Assembly (NCBI GenBank): GCA_019116385.1
Contig: DXBU01000067.1
Location: 1-37,429 of the forward strand
Origin: Candidatus Blautia faecigallinarum
GTDB lineage: Bacteria > Bacillota > Clostridia > Lachnospirales > Lachnospiraceae
DNA: 37,429 bases
Reading direction: 5' to 3'
The notes under the pieces were generated by a model, which was not told the origin of the DNA, did no database searches, and was given only the letters and a program-made list of their open reading frames with translations. Each line of letters starts with the position of its first letter. Position 1 is the first letter of the stretch. This document shows, in pieces, positions 22,344-31,524 of the stretch. Made by a program: the position numbers and the translations under genes.

Positions 22344-24743
22344 ATGTATCCATACGAAAACAGTGAAAATACACCAGAAGAACGGGCGGAGGACCTGCTG
22401 TCCCGGATGTCCCTGGAGGAAAAAATGGGCCAGGTAAGCTGCTATTTTGTCAGCGAGCCGGGGGATTACCGGGGACTGGCGGAATTTCCCCATGGTGTGG
22501 GGGAAGTAAGCGCTCTGCAGATGCGTCTTCTGGAAACCTTGGAGGAATGCGTCCAAATGCAGCGGGAGGTGCAGAAAAAGGTCATGGAATCCAGCCCCCA
22601 TCGTATTCCAGCGATCTTTCATATGGAGGGGCTGTGCGGCGCCTATCTTCAAGGAGCAGCCAGCTTTCCAAGCGGTATCGGCCGGGGCTCCTCCTGGGAT
22701 CCGGAGCTTGAAAAAGAGGTTGGACGGATCGTAGGAGAGCAGGAACGGGCTGTCGGGATCACCCATACCCTGGCGCCGGTGCTGGATATCAGCCGGGATT
22801 CCCGGATGGGAAGACAGGGGGAGACCTATGGGGAGGATCCTGCTCTGGCGGCGGCTATGGGAAGCGCCTATGTAAAGGGGCTTCAGGGAGAAAGCACGGA
22901 CGGAAGAAAAAGCGAGGGCGTGGCCAAGCATTTTCTTGGTTTTCATGCCGGCGAGGCAGGGATCCACGGCGCCCACTGTGAGATCTCGCCCAAGCTTCTC
23001 CGGGAGGTATACGCAAAGCCCTTCCAGGCGGCCATTACAGAATCCGGCCTTAAGGGGATCATGCCCTGCTACTGTTCCCTGAACGGAGAACCGGTTTCGG
23101 CCTCCTATGGGATCATGACAAAGCTTCTTCGGGAAGAAATGGGCTTTCAGGGGGTGTGTGCTTCGGACTATTGTGCGGTAAACAATATTTTCGAGGTACA
23201 GCATGTATGTGAAAGCCGGACAGAAGCGGGTCTTCGCTCCATGGCTGCCGGAATGGACGTGGAGATGCATTTGAAACAATGCTTTAACCAGGAATTGATG
23301 GAATGGTTCCGGGAGGGAAAGGCAGACATCCGGATCCTTGACCAGGCAGTGCTGCGGGTGCTGGAGGCAAAATTCCGGATGGGTCTGTTTGAACATCCTT
23401 ATGCTATGGACACGGAAGCGGTCCAGAAGCTTTTTGACAAAGAAGAAAACCAGAGGATCATGGAAAAGACCGCTCTGGAATCCCTGGTGCTTTTGAAAAA
23501 TGACGGGACGCTGCCTATTGATAAAAAAGTGAAACGGATCGCGGTGATCGGATACCATGCCGGCACCGGACGGATCAACTTCGGGGGCTATACCCATTTC
23601 AGCATGGCGGAGGGAGACCTGGCGGCCCGGACCAGTATGGCCGGCCTGGCCGGAAAGGACGGAAAAAAAGCGGAAATGGAAACCATTCCCGGTACCCAGA
23701 TCCAGCAGGACGCGCCTAAGTTTGAAGAGGTATTAAAACGGCAGAAGCCTCAGGTAAAAAGCCTGTATGAGCAGCTTTGCCAGGCGCTGCCGGATACAGA
23801 AGTGACCTATTCTTTCGGCTATCACTTTGCGGGAACGGACGAATCCCATTTTGAAGAAGCCCTTAAAGCGGCAGAAAAAGCAGATGTGGTGATCGTGACC
23901 CTGGGCGGAAAGCATGGGACGAGTTCTATCGCCTCTATGGGAGAGGGCATCGATGCTGTGGATATCAATCTGCCGCCTTGCCAGGAGCGTTTCCTGGAGA
24001 AGCTGGCAAAGCTTCATAAGCCCACGGTGGGCGTACATTTCAATGGGCGTCCCATTTCTTCTGACATGGCCGGCCGCTGTCTGAATGCGATCCTGGAGGC
24101 ATGGAATCCTGCGGAGAAAGGTTCGGAAGCGATCGTGGCGGTCCTTGTGGGAGACTATAACCCCGGCGGGAAGATGCCGGTGAGCACCGCACGGTGCGCA
24201 GGACAGATCCCGGTCTATTATAACCATCCTTACGGTTCCTCCACCCATCAGGGGGAGAGCATCGGATTTGTCAACTATGTGGACATGCCCCATGCATCCC
24301 GGTATTGCTTTGGACACGGGCTGTCCTATACGGCCTTTGCCTACGAAAATCTGGTTTTAAGCGGGAAGGAAATCCCGGCAGAAGGAAGACTGGAAATCTC
24401 TCTGGATGTGCGTAATACCGGAGACCGAAAAGGAGACGAGGTAGTGCAGTTATATATCCGCGACCGGTACGCCTCCATGACCAGACCGAACATGGAACTG
24501 GCCGGCTTTTTAAGAGTCACCCTTCTTCCGGGGGAAAAGAAAAGGCTCCGCTTTACTTTGCCCATGAGCCAGCTTGCTTTTCTGGACGGGGAGATGCGCT
24601 GGAAGGTGGAGGGCGGCAGTATGGATGTTCTGGTGGGAAGCTCTTCGGAGGATATCCGGCTTACAGACAGCTTTTTGATAACCGGGGATGCTTATATAGA
24701 CGGAAAAAACAGAGGATTTTATGCAGAGGCGGAAATCCCGTAA
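22344..24743 (+). CDS. GH3 glycoside hydrolase, standard domain order
   Basis: The protein has 799 residues and no signal peptide. The catalytic barrel (~1-380) shows 'DLLSRMSLEEKMGQVSCYFV', 'LAPVLDISRDSRMGRQGETY', 'AKHFLGFHAGEAG' and nucleophile Asp275 in 'GVCASDYCAVN', where many GH3 enzymes have SDW. The alpha/beta domain follows ('LESLVLLKNDGTLPIDKKVK'), with a conserved Fn3-like tail ('GDEVVQLYIRDRYASMTRP'). ATG 22344 with ACAGGAGGAAT is preferred; the frame is open back to 22272, inside the end of the previous gene. The KHF-LGFH pattern is common in GH3 enzymes acting on xylosides, glucosides and related aryl or oligosaccharide substrates. Specificity is not settled. It is a second, non-swapped GH3 in the same operon. 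Confidence 0.9.
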   Translation: MYPYENSENTPEERAEDLLSRMSLEEKMGQVSCYFVSEPGDYRGLAEFPHGVGEVSALQMRLLETLEECVQMQREVQKKVMESSPHRIPAIFHMEGLCGAYLQGAASFPSGIGRGSSWDPELEKEVGRIVGEQERAVGITHTLAPVLDISRDSRMGRQGETYGEDPALAAAMGSAYVKGLQGESTDGRKSEGVAKHFLGFHAGEAGIHGAHCEISPKLLREVYAKPFQAAITESGLKGIMPCYCSLNGEPVSASYGIMTKLLREEMGFQGVCASDYCAVNNIFEVQHVCESRTEAGLRSMAAGMDVEMHLKQCFNQELMEWFREGKADIRILDQAVLRVLEAKFRMGLFEHPYAMDTEAVQKLFDKEENQRIMEKTALESLVLLKNDGTLPIDKKVKRIAVIGYHAGTGRINFGGYTHFSMAEGDLAARTSMAGLAGKDGKKAEMETIPGTQIQQDAPKFEEVLKRQKPQVKSLYEQLCQALPDTEVTYSFGYHFAGTDESHFEEALKAAEKADVVIVTLGGKHGTSSIASMGEGIDAVDINLPPCQERFLEKLAKLHKPTVGVHFNGRPISSDMAGRCLNAILEAWNPAEKGSEAIVAVLVGDYNPGGKMPVSTARCAGQIPVYYNHPYGSSTHQGESIGFVNYVDMPHASRYCFGHGLSYTAFAYENLVLSGKEIPAEGRLEISLDVRNTGDRKGDEVVQLYIRDRYASMTRPNMELAGFLRVTLLPGEKKRLRFTLPMSQLAFLDGEMRWKVEGGSMDVLVGSSSEDIRLTDSFLITGDAYIDGKNRGFYAEAEIP

Positions 24744-24859
24744 AAGGGAAAAAGCCGGGAAAAGAAGCCATTGCAGTTTTGGCAGTAAAAATGGGAAAGC
24801 GGCAAAAGGGCTGAAATAGGATAAAAAGTCCAGCGAAGGGATGCAAAAGGAGCGGAAAT

Positions 24860-27238
24860 ATGAAGTTTGAATTTCAAAAGGCCCGGCCTGTGTGGGGAGA
24901 AAATCTTACCCGCACTTATAATCAGCATCTTGGTTTTCGGACAGATGTGGTTTTGGAGAAGGAAACGGAGATTTGTATTGTGCTGGCGGCAAGGACCTAT
25001 TACCGTCTGTACATCAATGGTAAGAGGAAGGCCCACGGTCCGGCGCGGGCGGCAAAGGGGCACTGCCGGATGGATGTGATCCGGGTGCAGGCGTCAGGAA
25101 GGGTGAAGATCGCGGCGGAGGTCATCGCCTATGACAAAGATGTAAAGTACTGTAATGATAACACTATGGAACCGGGGCTTTTTGCAGCGGAGGTCTATAT
25201 CCAAAAAGAAGACGGAAGCTACGAGAGCGCGGCCTGTACGGGAACGGGGGATTTTCGTTACACGGAGCTTTTGTACCGGGAGCCTATGGCGGAGCTGATG
25301 AGCCACTGCCGGGGAATCCTGGAGCATTATCGCCTGACAGAAAACTGGGACCGGTGGAGGACAGAAGACTATTCCGGCTGGCCGGCGCCGGTCCCTGTAA
25401 AGGAAAAAGTAATCTTTTTGAAACGGCGGGCACCCTATACGCAGTATCGCCGGATCCCCGGTTTAGAATTGGAGCAGGTGAGGACCCTTGTTCCGGCAAA
25501 AGAGAAAAAAGAGGATCCCCTTCACAAACTGGCACAGATGATCAATCCCTCCTGGTATGAGAAACTGGAGGAGAAAAATCTGTTTGTGGAGGAACTTTTG
25601 GGAGAAGAGGAACGGGGATTTCACAGAAGCTGGGAAAGGGAGCAGGAGGAGATCCGGGTATGGGACTGCGACCCTCCGGCAGCCTTTGTATTTTCCATGC
25701 CCAGGTCAGAACTGGGCTTTGTACAGATCCGGATAGAAACGGAAAAGCCGGCGGTGGTGGATCTGATCAACAGCGACAAAAAAAGCCGCCGGGGAACCGT
25801 GGACGGCAATACCTATGCGGTGCGGTATGAATTGGAAGGGGGAAAGTATGAGCTATGCACCTTTGAGCCCATGCTGGTGAAGTATCTGAAGGTTGTGATC
25901 CGCACAGAGGGAAAGGTGTGTTTTCATGTGCCGGAGATCATCGATGATACCTATCCGGATAAGCGGCTCTGTACCTTCTCCTGCAGCGATGGGGCGCTAA
26001 ATAAAATTTATGAGGGCGCCCGCCATACCCTGCGGCTGAATACCCTGGATATATTTATGGACTGCCCCCAGAGAGAACGGGGCGGCTGGCTGTGCGACGC
26101 CCAGTTTACCGCGCCGGGGGCCTGGCAGATGCTGGGGGATCTGCAGGTGGAGAAGGACTTTATTGAGAATTTTATGTGTACAGATCCGGCGGATTACAAG
26201 GAGGCATTTTTCCCGGAGGTGTATCCGGGAGCTGCCCGCCTGGAAAAAAGCCCCGGAATCGAAAGCTGGTCCTTCTGGCTTCTGACACAGCTTTATGACT
26301 ATTATCAACGCTCCGGCGACCGGGAGTTTGTGGATAGATGCTATGAAAGGATCCGTCCGTTTCTGGATGCTGTTGCCGGACATATAGGGGAAAGCGGTCT
26401 TTTTGAAAACTTTGATATTTTGTTTGTGGACTGGTCTCTTTCCAACAGGGATTTCTGCCTGAAGCCCATCTCCATTCCGGTAAACTGCCTGATCGTGCGG
26501 GCTTATGAATGTATGGGAGAGCTGTATGGGGAACGGCGCTGGACGGAGCTTGGGACGAAGGTGCGGGGGCGTATCCAGGAAGTGATGGAGCAGACCGGCT
26601 GGGACAGTGACGGATACCGTTATGAGAAGGGAAGATTCCTGGGAAACGGGTGCCGGACGGAAAGCGGACTGGCGCTGGAATTGTGGTGCGGTTTTCACAG
26701 GGAAGATCCGGAAGTCATCCGGGCCTTCACCGAGACTATGGGAACGGCTCCGAAACACCGGCCGGATCCCAATATCGGACGATCCAATCTGTTCATCGGG
26801 CTGATGATACGTTTTGAAGTGCTGGCAAAGCTGGGGAAGATCGATACCCTGGTGGGGGAATTAAAGGATGTGTATCTGCCACAGCTTCTTAACGGGCAGG
26901 GAACTTTATACGAAGGGATCCATGAGGAAAACGGCTGTCATGGCTTTAACGCCAACGCAGGCGCTTTGCTGGTAAATGAGGTTCTTGGCCTGGGACAGCC
27001 CCGGCAGCTTACCAGGACGGTAAGGATCGCCCCGCATCCGGGAGAACTGCTCTGGGCACAAGGAACGGCCCTGTGCTGCGATGGGAGCATCTCATTTGCG
27101 TGGACGGCGGATCAGGACCGGCATATTTTGGACATGGAACTGTCCCTGCCAAAAGGATGGACGCCGGAGATCTGTCTGCCCTTTGAGCTGTCCGGCTGGA
27201 CGGTTTTGCTTAATGGGGCGGATGCGAGGAAGCAGTGA
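24860..27238 (+). CDS. GH78-like alpha-L-rhamnosidase family protein
   Basis: The protein has 792 residues and no signal peptide. The N-terminal half holds beta-sandwich domains ('YYRLYINGKRKAHGPARAAK'). The catalytic (alpha/alpha)6 barrel begins near residue 370, with general acid candidate Glu406 in 'FMDCPQRERGGWLCDAQFTA' and a likely base at Glu685 in 'GTLYEGIHEENGCHGFNANA'. Classical GH78 reads 'DCPQRDERLGWTGD'. The 'RERGGW' variant belongs to a large group of six-hairpin glycosidases annotated as rhamnosidase-like, most of them untested. A 116-base AT-rich gap without visible signals precedes it. It would remove terminal rhamnose from imported oligosaccharides if the annotation holds. 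Confidence 0.8.
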   Translation: MKFEFQKARPVWGENLTRTYNQHLGFRTDVVLEKETEICIVLAARTYYRLYINGKRKAHGPARAAKGHCRMDVIRVQASGRVKIAAEVIAYDKDVKYCNDNTMEPGLFAAEVYIQKEDGSYESAACTGTGDFRYTELLYREPMAELMSHCRGILEHYRLTENWDRWRTEDYSGWPAPVPVKEKVIFLKRRAPYTQYRRIPGLELEQVRTLVPAKEKKEDPLHKLAQMINPSWYEKLEEKNLFVEELLGEEERGFHRSWEREQEEIRVWDCDPPAAFVFSMPRSELGFVQIRIETEKPAVVDLINSDKKSRRGTVDGNTYAVRYELEGGKYELCTFEPMLVKYLKVVIRTEGKVCFHVPEIIDDTYPDKRLCTFSCSDGALNKIYEGARHTLRLNTLDIFMDCPQRERGGWLCDAQFTAPGAWQMLGDLQVEKDFIENFMCTDPADYKEAFFPEVYPGAARLEKSPGIESWSFWLLTQLYDYYQRSGDREFVDRCYERIRPFLDAVAGHIGESGLFENFDILFVDWSLSNRDFCLKPISIPVNCLIVRAYECMGELYGERRWTELGTKVRGRIQEVMEQTGWDSDGYRYEKGRFLGNGCRTESGLALELWCGFHREDPEVIRAFTETMGTAPKHRPDPNIGRSNLFIGLMIRFEVLAKLGKIDTLVGELKDVYLPQLLNGQGTLYEGIHEENGCHGFNANAGALLVNEVLGLGQPRQLTRTVRIAPHPGELLWAQGTALCCDGSISFAWTADQDRHILDMELSLPKGWTPEICLPFELSGWTVLLNGADARKQ

Positions 27239-27255
27239 GGGAGAAAGGGTAGGAT

Positions 27256-29751
27256 ATGAAAAAAATTAAATTTAACCGGGATTGGAAGTTCTGTAAAATA
27301 GATGGAAAAATGCTGGGGCAGGAGATCAACGGCTTTCCCAAGGGAAAAACCGTGACTCTTCCCCACGATGCCATGATAGAAGAGACTCCATTCAGGGAAT
27401 GTGTTAATGAAGGCCAGACGGCCTGCTTTCCAGGAGGATATTACCGGTATGCGAAGGAATTTTTCGTGCCGGAGGATTGGAAGGAAAAAACGGTTACGGC
27501 AGAATTTGAAGGGGCGTATATGAACAGCCTTGTATACCTGAATAATGACCGTGTAGAAAGCTGTCATTATGGATATTCTAATTTTTATGTAAGTCTGGAT
27601 CACAGCCTTTTATATGGAAAGGTAAACCGGCTGGAGGTTCTGGTCAACAACGAAGAGCCAAACAGCCGATGGTACAGCGGAAGCGGATTGTACCGGAATG
27701 TATGGCTTTATGTGGATGATACGGTTCATTTTGCCATTGACGGGATCAAGATAAGTACCCCGGAGGTGGAGAAAGAGTCCTGCGTGGTCCTGGTACAGCC
27801 CTGTGTAAAAAATGAAGACAGACATAATCATAAGATCCAGGTAAAAACAGAGATTCTGGACGGGGAAGGAAAGGCCGTTACAGAAGAGACCAGCGATGCC
27901 TTTCTTTATGGAGGAAAAGAACTTGAACTGTACCAGAGGATCACCCTTTTGAACCCCAGGCTTTGGGACTGCGGGGATCCATATCTGTATACCTGCCGGC
28001 TGACTCTTTGTGCAGATAGCGGACAGTCGGAACAGGCGGAGATAAAATTCGGTGTCAGAGAGCTTAAGCTGGATCCGGTCCACGGCCTTCGGATAAACGG
28101 AAAGCAGGTGAAACTGCGGGGCGCATGTATTCATCACGACAATGGGATCATTGGCGCCTGTACCTTGGAAATGGCGGAAGAACGCCGGTGCCGGCTGTTG
28201 AAAGAGGCCGGGTTTAACTGTATCCGCAGTGCTCATCATCCTGCGGGCAAGGCACTTCTGGATGCCTGTGATAAGTACGGATTGTTGGTGATGGATGAAT
28301 TCTCCGATATGTGGACCTGGCCCAAAAACAGAAATGATTATGCCATGTATTTTGAAAGCGACTGGGAAAAAGATGTTGAGAGAATGGTGGAAAAGGATTT
28401 TAACCATCCCTCTGTAATCCTATATAGCACCGGCAATGAAATCCAGGAGGTGGGCACTGCCCAAGGTGTGGAGATCAACCGGCGGATCGCCCGGAAGATC
28501 CGAAGCCTGGATCCTTCCAGGTATGTTACCAATGCCTTCAACGGCCTTCTGGCAAGCCTTGACTATGAACAGGCGATCTGCAGGGAGCTGAAGGAAAAAG
28601 CGTCCAGGGAAGGCAAGGGATTGAATGATATTATGGGGGAGGAACCGGATATTATGGATCCGGACATTACAAACGGGATAGAGGTACATCCGGTAATGAC
28701 GGAAAAAATCGATGCCTTTATGGAAAGTATGGACATTGCCGGCTATAATTACCTGACCCTTCGCCATACTATGGATCATGAGAGAAAACCTCACAGAGTG
28801 GTTCTCGGAACAGAGACATTTCCCAGTGAGATCCAGGAGCTCTGGGGGATCGTGAAGAGGAATCCTTATGTGATCGGGGATATGACCTGGACAGGACAGG
28901 ATTATCTGGGCGAGACAGGACTTGGCGTGATCGCATTCGAGGGAGAAAAGGAAGAACGGATGGGCAGGACGGCCTGGTGCGGGGATATAGATATTACCGG
29001 AAAGCGCCGCCCGGTGAGCTATCTTAGGGAGATTGTCTACGGCCTTAGAAAAGAGCCCTATATAGCGGTGGAGGATCCGGCTCATTATGGGCTGAAATAC
29101 GAAAAGAGCAAGTGGGCCTTTGAGGACAGTATTTCAAGCTGGACCTGGAATGGCTATGAAGGAAAGCCGGTGGTGATAGAAGTGTTTGCGGCTTCGGATG
29201 AAGTGGAGCTGTTTCTCAATGGAAGATCTCTGGGAAGAAAGCCGGCCGGGGAAGCAAATCGTTTTCTTGCCAAATATGACGCTGTGTATGAACCGGGAGT
29301 TTTGACGGCAAAGGCTTATTACACAAAAGGGGATGAAAAAACCGGGCTGGATGAATCCTTTGAGGTTTATGAGGAGGATCTGGCCACTGCTGGAAAGAAG
29401 CTGTGCCTAAGAGCTTCGGCAGACCATAAGGAACTTACAGCGAACGGAGGGGACGTTTCCTTTGTGACTGTGGAACTTTGCGATGAAAAGGGAATCGTGG
29501 ATACACAGACTGTAAAAAATATTACCGTGAAAGCAGAAGGCGCCGGAAGCATACAGGGGTATGGAAATGGCGATCCGTTTTTCCAGGGAAGCTATCAGCA
29601 AAAGACAATTCCTTGTTTTGAGGGGCGCGTGCAGGCAGCGGTAAGGGCTGGCTTTGAGACTGGGGAAGCGACGGTAACTTTTTCGGCAGAGGGCTGTGAA
29701 CCGGCAAAGGTGCGGATCATGGTGAAGGAAAGCGTTTGCCCGCAATTATAA
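27256..29751 (+). CDS. GH2 beta-galactosidase-type glycosidase
   Basis: The 831-residue protein has a sugar-binding jelly roll ('SRWYSGSGLYRNVWLYVDDT' near 135-152), an Ig-like domain, a TIM barrel with acid/base Glu395 in 'LYSTGNEIQEVG' and nucleophile Glu520 in 'VVLGTETFPSE', and extra C-terminal beta domains of the DUF4982 kind ('VFAASDEVELFLNGRSLGRK'). This layout is typical of the Bacteroides/Clostridia GH2 beta-galactosidases acting on plant oligosaccharides. It has no signal peptide. It starts 17 bases after the GH78-like gene and is the last gene of the enzyme run. Beta-galactosidase is most likely; beta-glucuronidase or another GH2 activity cannot be excluded. Confidence 0.88.
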   Translation: MKKIKFNRDWKFCKIDGKMLGQEINGFPKGKTVTLPHDAMIEETPFRECVNEGQTACFPGGYYRYAKEFFVPEDWKEKTVTAEFEGAYMNSLVYLNNDRVESCHYGYSNFYVSLDHSLLYGKVNRLEVLVNNEEPNSRWYSGSGLYRNVWLYVDDTVHFAIDGIKISTPEVEKESCVVLVQPCVKNEDRHNHKIQVKTEILDGEGKAVTEETSDAFLYGGKELELYQRITLLNPRLWDCGDPYLYTCRLTLCADSGQSEQAEIKFGVRELKLDPVHGLRINGKQVKLRGACIHHDNGIIGACTLEMAEERRCRLLKEAGFNCIRSAHHPAGKALLDACDKYGLLVMDEFSDMWTWPKNRNDYAMYFESDWEKDVERMVEKDFNHPSVILYSTGNEIQEVGTAQGVEINRRIARKIRSLDPSRYVTNAFNGLLASLDYEQAICRELKEKASREGKGLNDIMGEEPDIMDPDITNGIEVHPVMTEKIDAFMESMDIAGYNYLTLRHTMDHERKPHRVVLGTETFPSEIQELWGIVKRNPYVIGDMTWTGQDYLGETGLGVIAFEGEKEERMGRTAWCGDIDITGKRRPVSYLREIVYGLRKEPYIAVEDPAHYGLKYEKSKWAFEDSISSWTWNGYEGKPVVIEVFAASDEVELFLNGRSLGRKPAGEANRFLAKYDAVYEPGVLTAKAYYTKGDEKTGLDESFEVYEEDLATAGKKLCLRASADHKELTANGGDVSFVTVELCDEKGIVDTQTVKNITVKAEGAGSIQGYGNGDPFFQGSYQQKTIPCFEGRVQAAVRAGFETGEATVTFSAEGCEPAKVRIMVKESVCPQL

Positions 29752-29804
29752 GAATTTAACGAGGGAATGGGGTAATGTAGGATACAATTTAAGAAGCGTA
29801 GCCA

Positions 29805-29834
29805 GGGCAGCCATACGGCTTTGTATGACTGCCC
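29805..29834. other. Intergenic hairpin after the GH2 gene
   Basis: GGGCAGCCATAC (29805-29816) faces GTATGACTGCCC (29823-29834) around a 6-base loop. Read on the minus strand the single mismatch becomes a G-U pair. No T-run follows on either strand, so it may be an mRNA 3'-end stabiliser rather than a terminator. Confidence 0.45.
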
Positions 29835-29855
29835 CAGGTATGCGGGATTTATGGA

Positions 29856-29912
29856 AAGGCACCCGGAAATCTTATTTTTCCCCTTTGGGTGCCTTCTCCT
29901 TTTTGACTTTTT
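29856..29912. terminator. Convergent terminator between GH2 and DUF1836 genes
   Basis: AAGGCACCC (29856-29864) and GGGTGCCTT (29887-29895) form a perfect 9-bp stem with a 22-base loop. On the plus strand it is followed by T-rich sequence (CTCCTTTTTGACTTTTTTT). One arm lies inside the last codons of the minus-strand gene, so both convergent operons may use it. Confidence 0.5.
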
Positions 29913-30510
29913 TTGCCTGCTCCTTCGGCCGTATATCATCGATGATCTGCTCGATGATCATTTTTTTAACATACACATCAAAGCTCAGCAGGCAGATAAA
30001 GGAAAACCGTTTTAAAAACGCCTTATCTTCCTCGTCTGCATCCTCAAAGGTGCCCTCGGCGGTGGTATACCGTTTGACCAGGTCCTTTTTCAGATACTCG
30101 ATCTGGCTTTTTTCCATGCTGAAAACTTCGTTGTAAATATAGGTCAGATCCTTATCGTCTTCGGATTTAAAATATTTTTCCGTGATGGGCTCCAGAAGAG
30201 CCTGGATATCATTGATGGAAAGGATATTTTTAAAATAGTAAATAAAGATCAGCAGCAGGAGATGCTCCTTGCTGTAGCGTTTCTTTTCCGGGGACGGGAG
30301 CAGGTTGTTCTTGGCATAATTGTTGATCATGGTCTTGGTGAGGACCTTGTCGTCGGGATAGCGCCTGGTGGAAGCCAGGGAAGATTCCATGAATGTGGTG
30401 ACCTGATCCATATACAGGTCGATGTTGGGTAGATCTTCCGGCTTAATATAATCAATCCTGGACACGCTTTCCAGAATACTGTTTATCATGTCTTTCGTAT
30501 CTATCGTCAT
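29872..30510 (-). CDS. DUF1836 domain protein
   Basis: The 212-residue protein is rich in Lys, Glu and Leu. The central 'KVLTKTMINNYAKNNLL', followed by 'PSPEKKRYSKEHLLLLIFIY' and 'YFKNILSINDIQALL', is the hallmark of the DUF1836 family, small cytoplasmic proteins common in Firmicutes whose fold looks like a MerR/HTH-related helical domain. Function is not established. ATG at 30508-30510 is chosen because GAGGTG lies just upstream on the minus strand; an in-frame ATG at 30582 overlaps the stop of the AraC gene. It ends in a basic tail ('KKVKKEKAPKGEK'). It lies 68 bases after the MsmR-like gene and may share its transcript. Confidence 0.75.
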   Translation of the reverse strand: MTIDTKDMINSILESVSRIDYIKPEDLPNIDLYMDQVTTFMESSLASTRRYPDDKVLTKTMINNYAKNNLLPSPEKKRYSKEHLLLLIFIYYFKNILSINDIQALLEPITEKYFKSEDDKDLTYIYNEVFSMEKSQIEYLKKDLVKRYTTAEGTFEDADEEDKAFLKRFSFICLLSFDVYVKKMIIEQIIDDIRPKEQAKKVKKEKAPKGEK

Positions 30511-30578
30511 TTCTTTTTCACCTCTACTCCCTATTATATAGTTTTCAATACTACTTGTAAATCCTTTTTTATTATACT

Positions 30579-31427
30579 TCACATCAGCTTATTTTTCTGC
30601 CGGTATTCTCTGGGCGAAACATTGAATACATTTTTAAAAGCCCGGGAAAAATGTAATTGATTGCTGTAGCCTACAAGAGGGCTGATCTCTCCGATAGATA
30701 GGTCTGTGGTCTTTAAAAGGGAGGCGGCCTTTGTCATGCGGTAATTAATGAGAAATTCCTGAGGGGACTGTCCCATGATGTCCTTAAAGATCTTTCCGAA
30801 ATAGCTCCGGTCCAGATTGCAGCGCTGAGCCATATCCTCCACAGTGATGGGCGACGCGTAGTTCTGTTCGATGAAGGTGACAGCTTCCCGGGTGTAGAAC
30901 TCCGCCAGCTTGCCGCCCTGGACCTTCCGCCTGGCGGTAGAGCCCTCCAAAAGAGCGTCCATGATGAAATACAGCCGTCCCACCTGCCGCAGAGGGGATT
31001 CCTCCGGGTTCTGGGAAAGATATAAAAGCTCGTTTTTTAAGATCTCCCCGTGCTGGGGCGTGCGGGGCACGTAGACCGGCGAGGCGGAGGAAAGGCCGGC
31101 GCTTTCCAGGATCTCCTTTGCCCGGAGACCGCCGAATTCCACCCAGGTATATTCCCAGGGATCCTCCCGGTCCGCGAAATAGGTATTGATATAGTCCGGC
31201 TCGATGAGAAAGCCCATGCCCGGTCCGAGCTGGTATTCTGTGGAGTGGTTCTTTTTGTCATCGGTAAGCAGGGTGCCTTTTCCGGAGATCACGTAATGAA
31301 ACAGATAATGGTTGCGGATAAAGGGACCGTAGGAATGGAGAGGACGGCATTTTTCATATCCGTACTGGTAAATGCTCAGATCCATATACCGTTCGTCAGA
31401 GAACATGTGAAACAAGAGGTTTGCCAT
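30579..31427 (-). CDS. AraC-family regulator, MsmR-like, of the alpha-galactoside module
   Basis: The 282-residue protein has an N-terminal cupin-type AraC ligand-binding domain ('NHYLFHYVISGKGTLL', 'YQLGPGMGFLIEPDYINTYF', 'DPWEYTWVEFGG') and a C-terminal double HTH ('PITVEDMAQRCNLDRSYFGK', 'SIGEISPLVGYSNQLHFSRA', ending 'NVSPREYRQ'-like). The start at 31425-31427 has GAAAGGAG upstream. It is divergent from an MsmEFG-like importer and a GH36 alpha-galactosidase. This is the arrangement of msm/raf systems, where the AraC protein activates in response to raffinose, melibiose or a related sugar. The ligand is inferred from that context. Confidence 0.9.
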   Translation of the reverse strand: MANLLFHMFSDERYMDLSIYQYGYEKCRPLHSYGPFIRNHYLFHYVISGKGTLLTDDKKNHSTEYQLGPGMGFLIEPDYINTYFADREDPWEYTWVEFGGLRAKEILESAGLSSASPVYVPRTPQHGEILKNELLYLSQNPEESPLRQVGRLYFIMDALLEGSTARRKVQGGKLAEFYTREAVTFIEQNYASPITVEDMAQRCNLDRSYFGKIFKDIMGQSPQEFLINYRMTKAASLLKTTDLSIGEISPLVGYSNQLHFSRAFKNVFNVSPREYRQKNKLM

Positions 31428-31491
31428 ATATTAGACTCCTTTCGTATAGAAAGACTTCGTTAAAATGCATAAAAAACAGAGGATAAAACTG

Positions 31492-31524
31492 TGAAATAGC
31501 ACTGAAATTTCAATGATTTCTTAT
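31492..31524. promoter_or_regulatory. Candidate operator of the MsmR-like regulator: three 11-base direct repeats
   Basis: TGAAAT occurs at 31492 and 31503 and TGATTT at 31514, an exact 11-base (one helical turn) spacing. The block sits next to the -10 of the regulator gene, where binding could repress it, and about 40 bases upstream of the -35 of the importer promoter, where binding could activate. Confidence 0.45.

Noticed and set aside
22158..23597. 479-codon open frame on the minus strand
   Set aside because: Antisense shadow of the GH43_24-like and GH3 genes, whose catalytic motifs on the plus strand are clear.
24744..24859. Repetitive-looking AAAAGCCGGGAAAAGAAGCC stretch before the GH78-like gene
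   Set aside because: Only loose purine-rich similarity, with no exact repeat unit, hairpin with T-run or reading frame.
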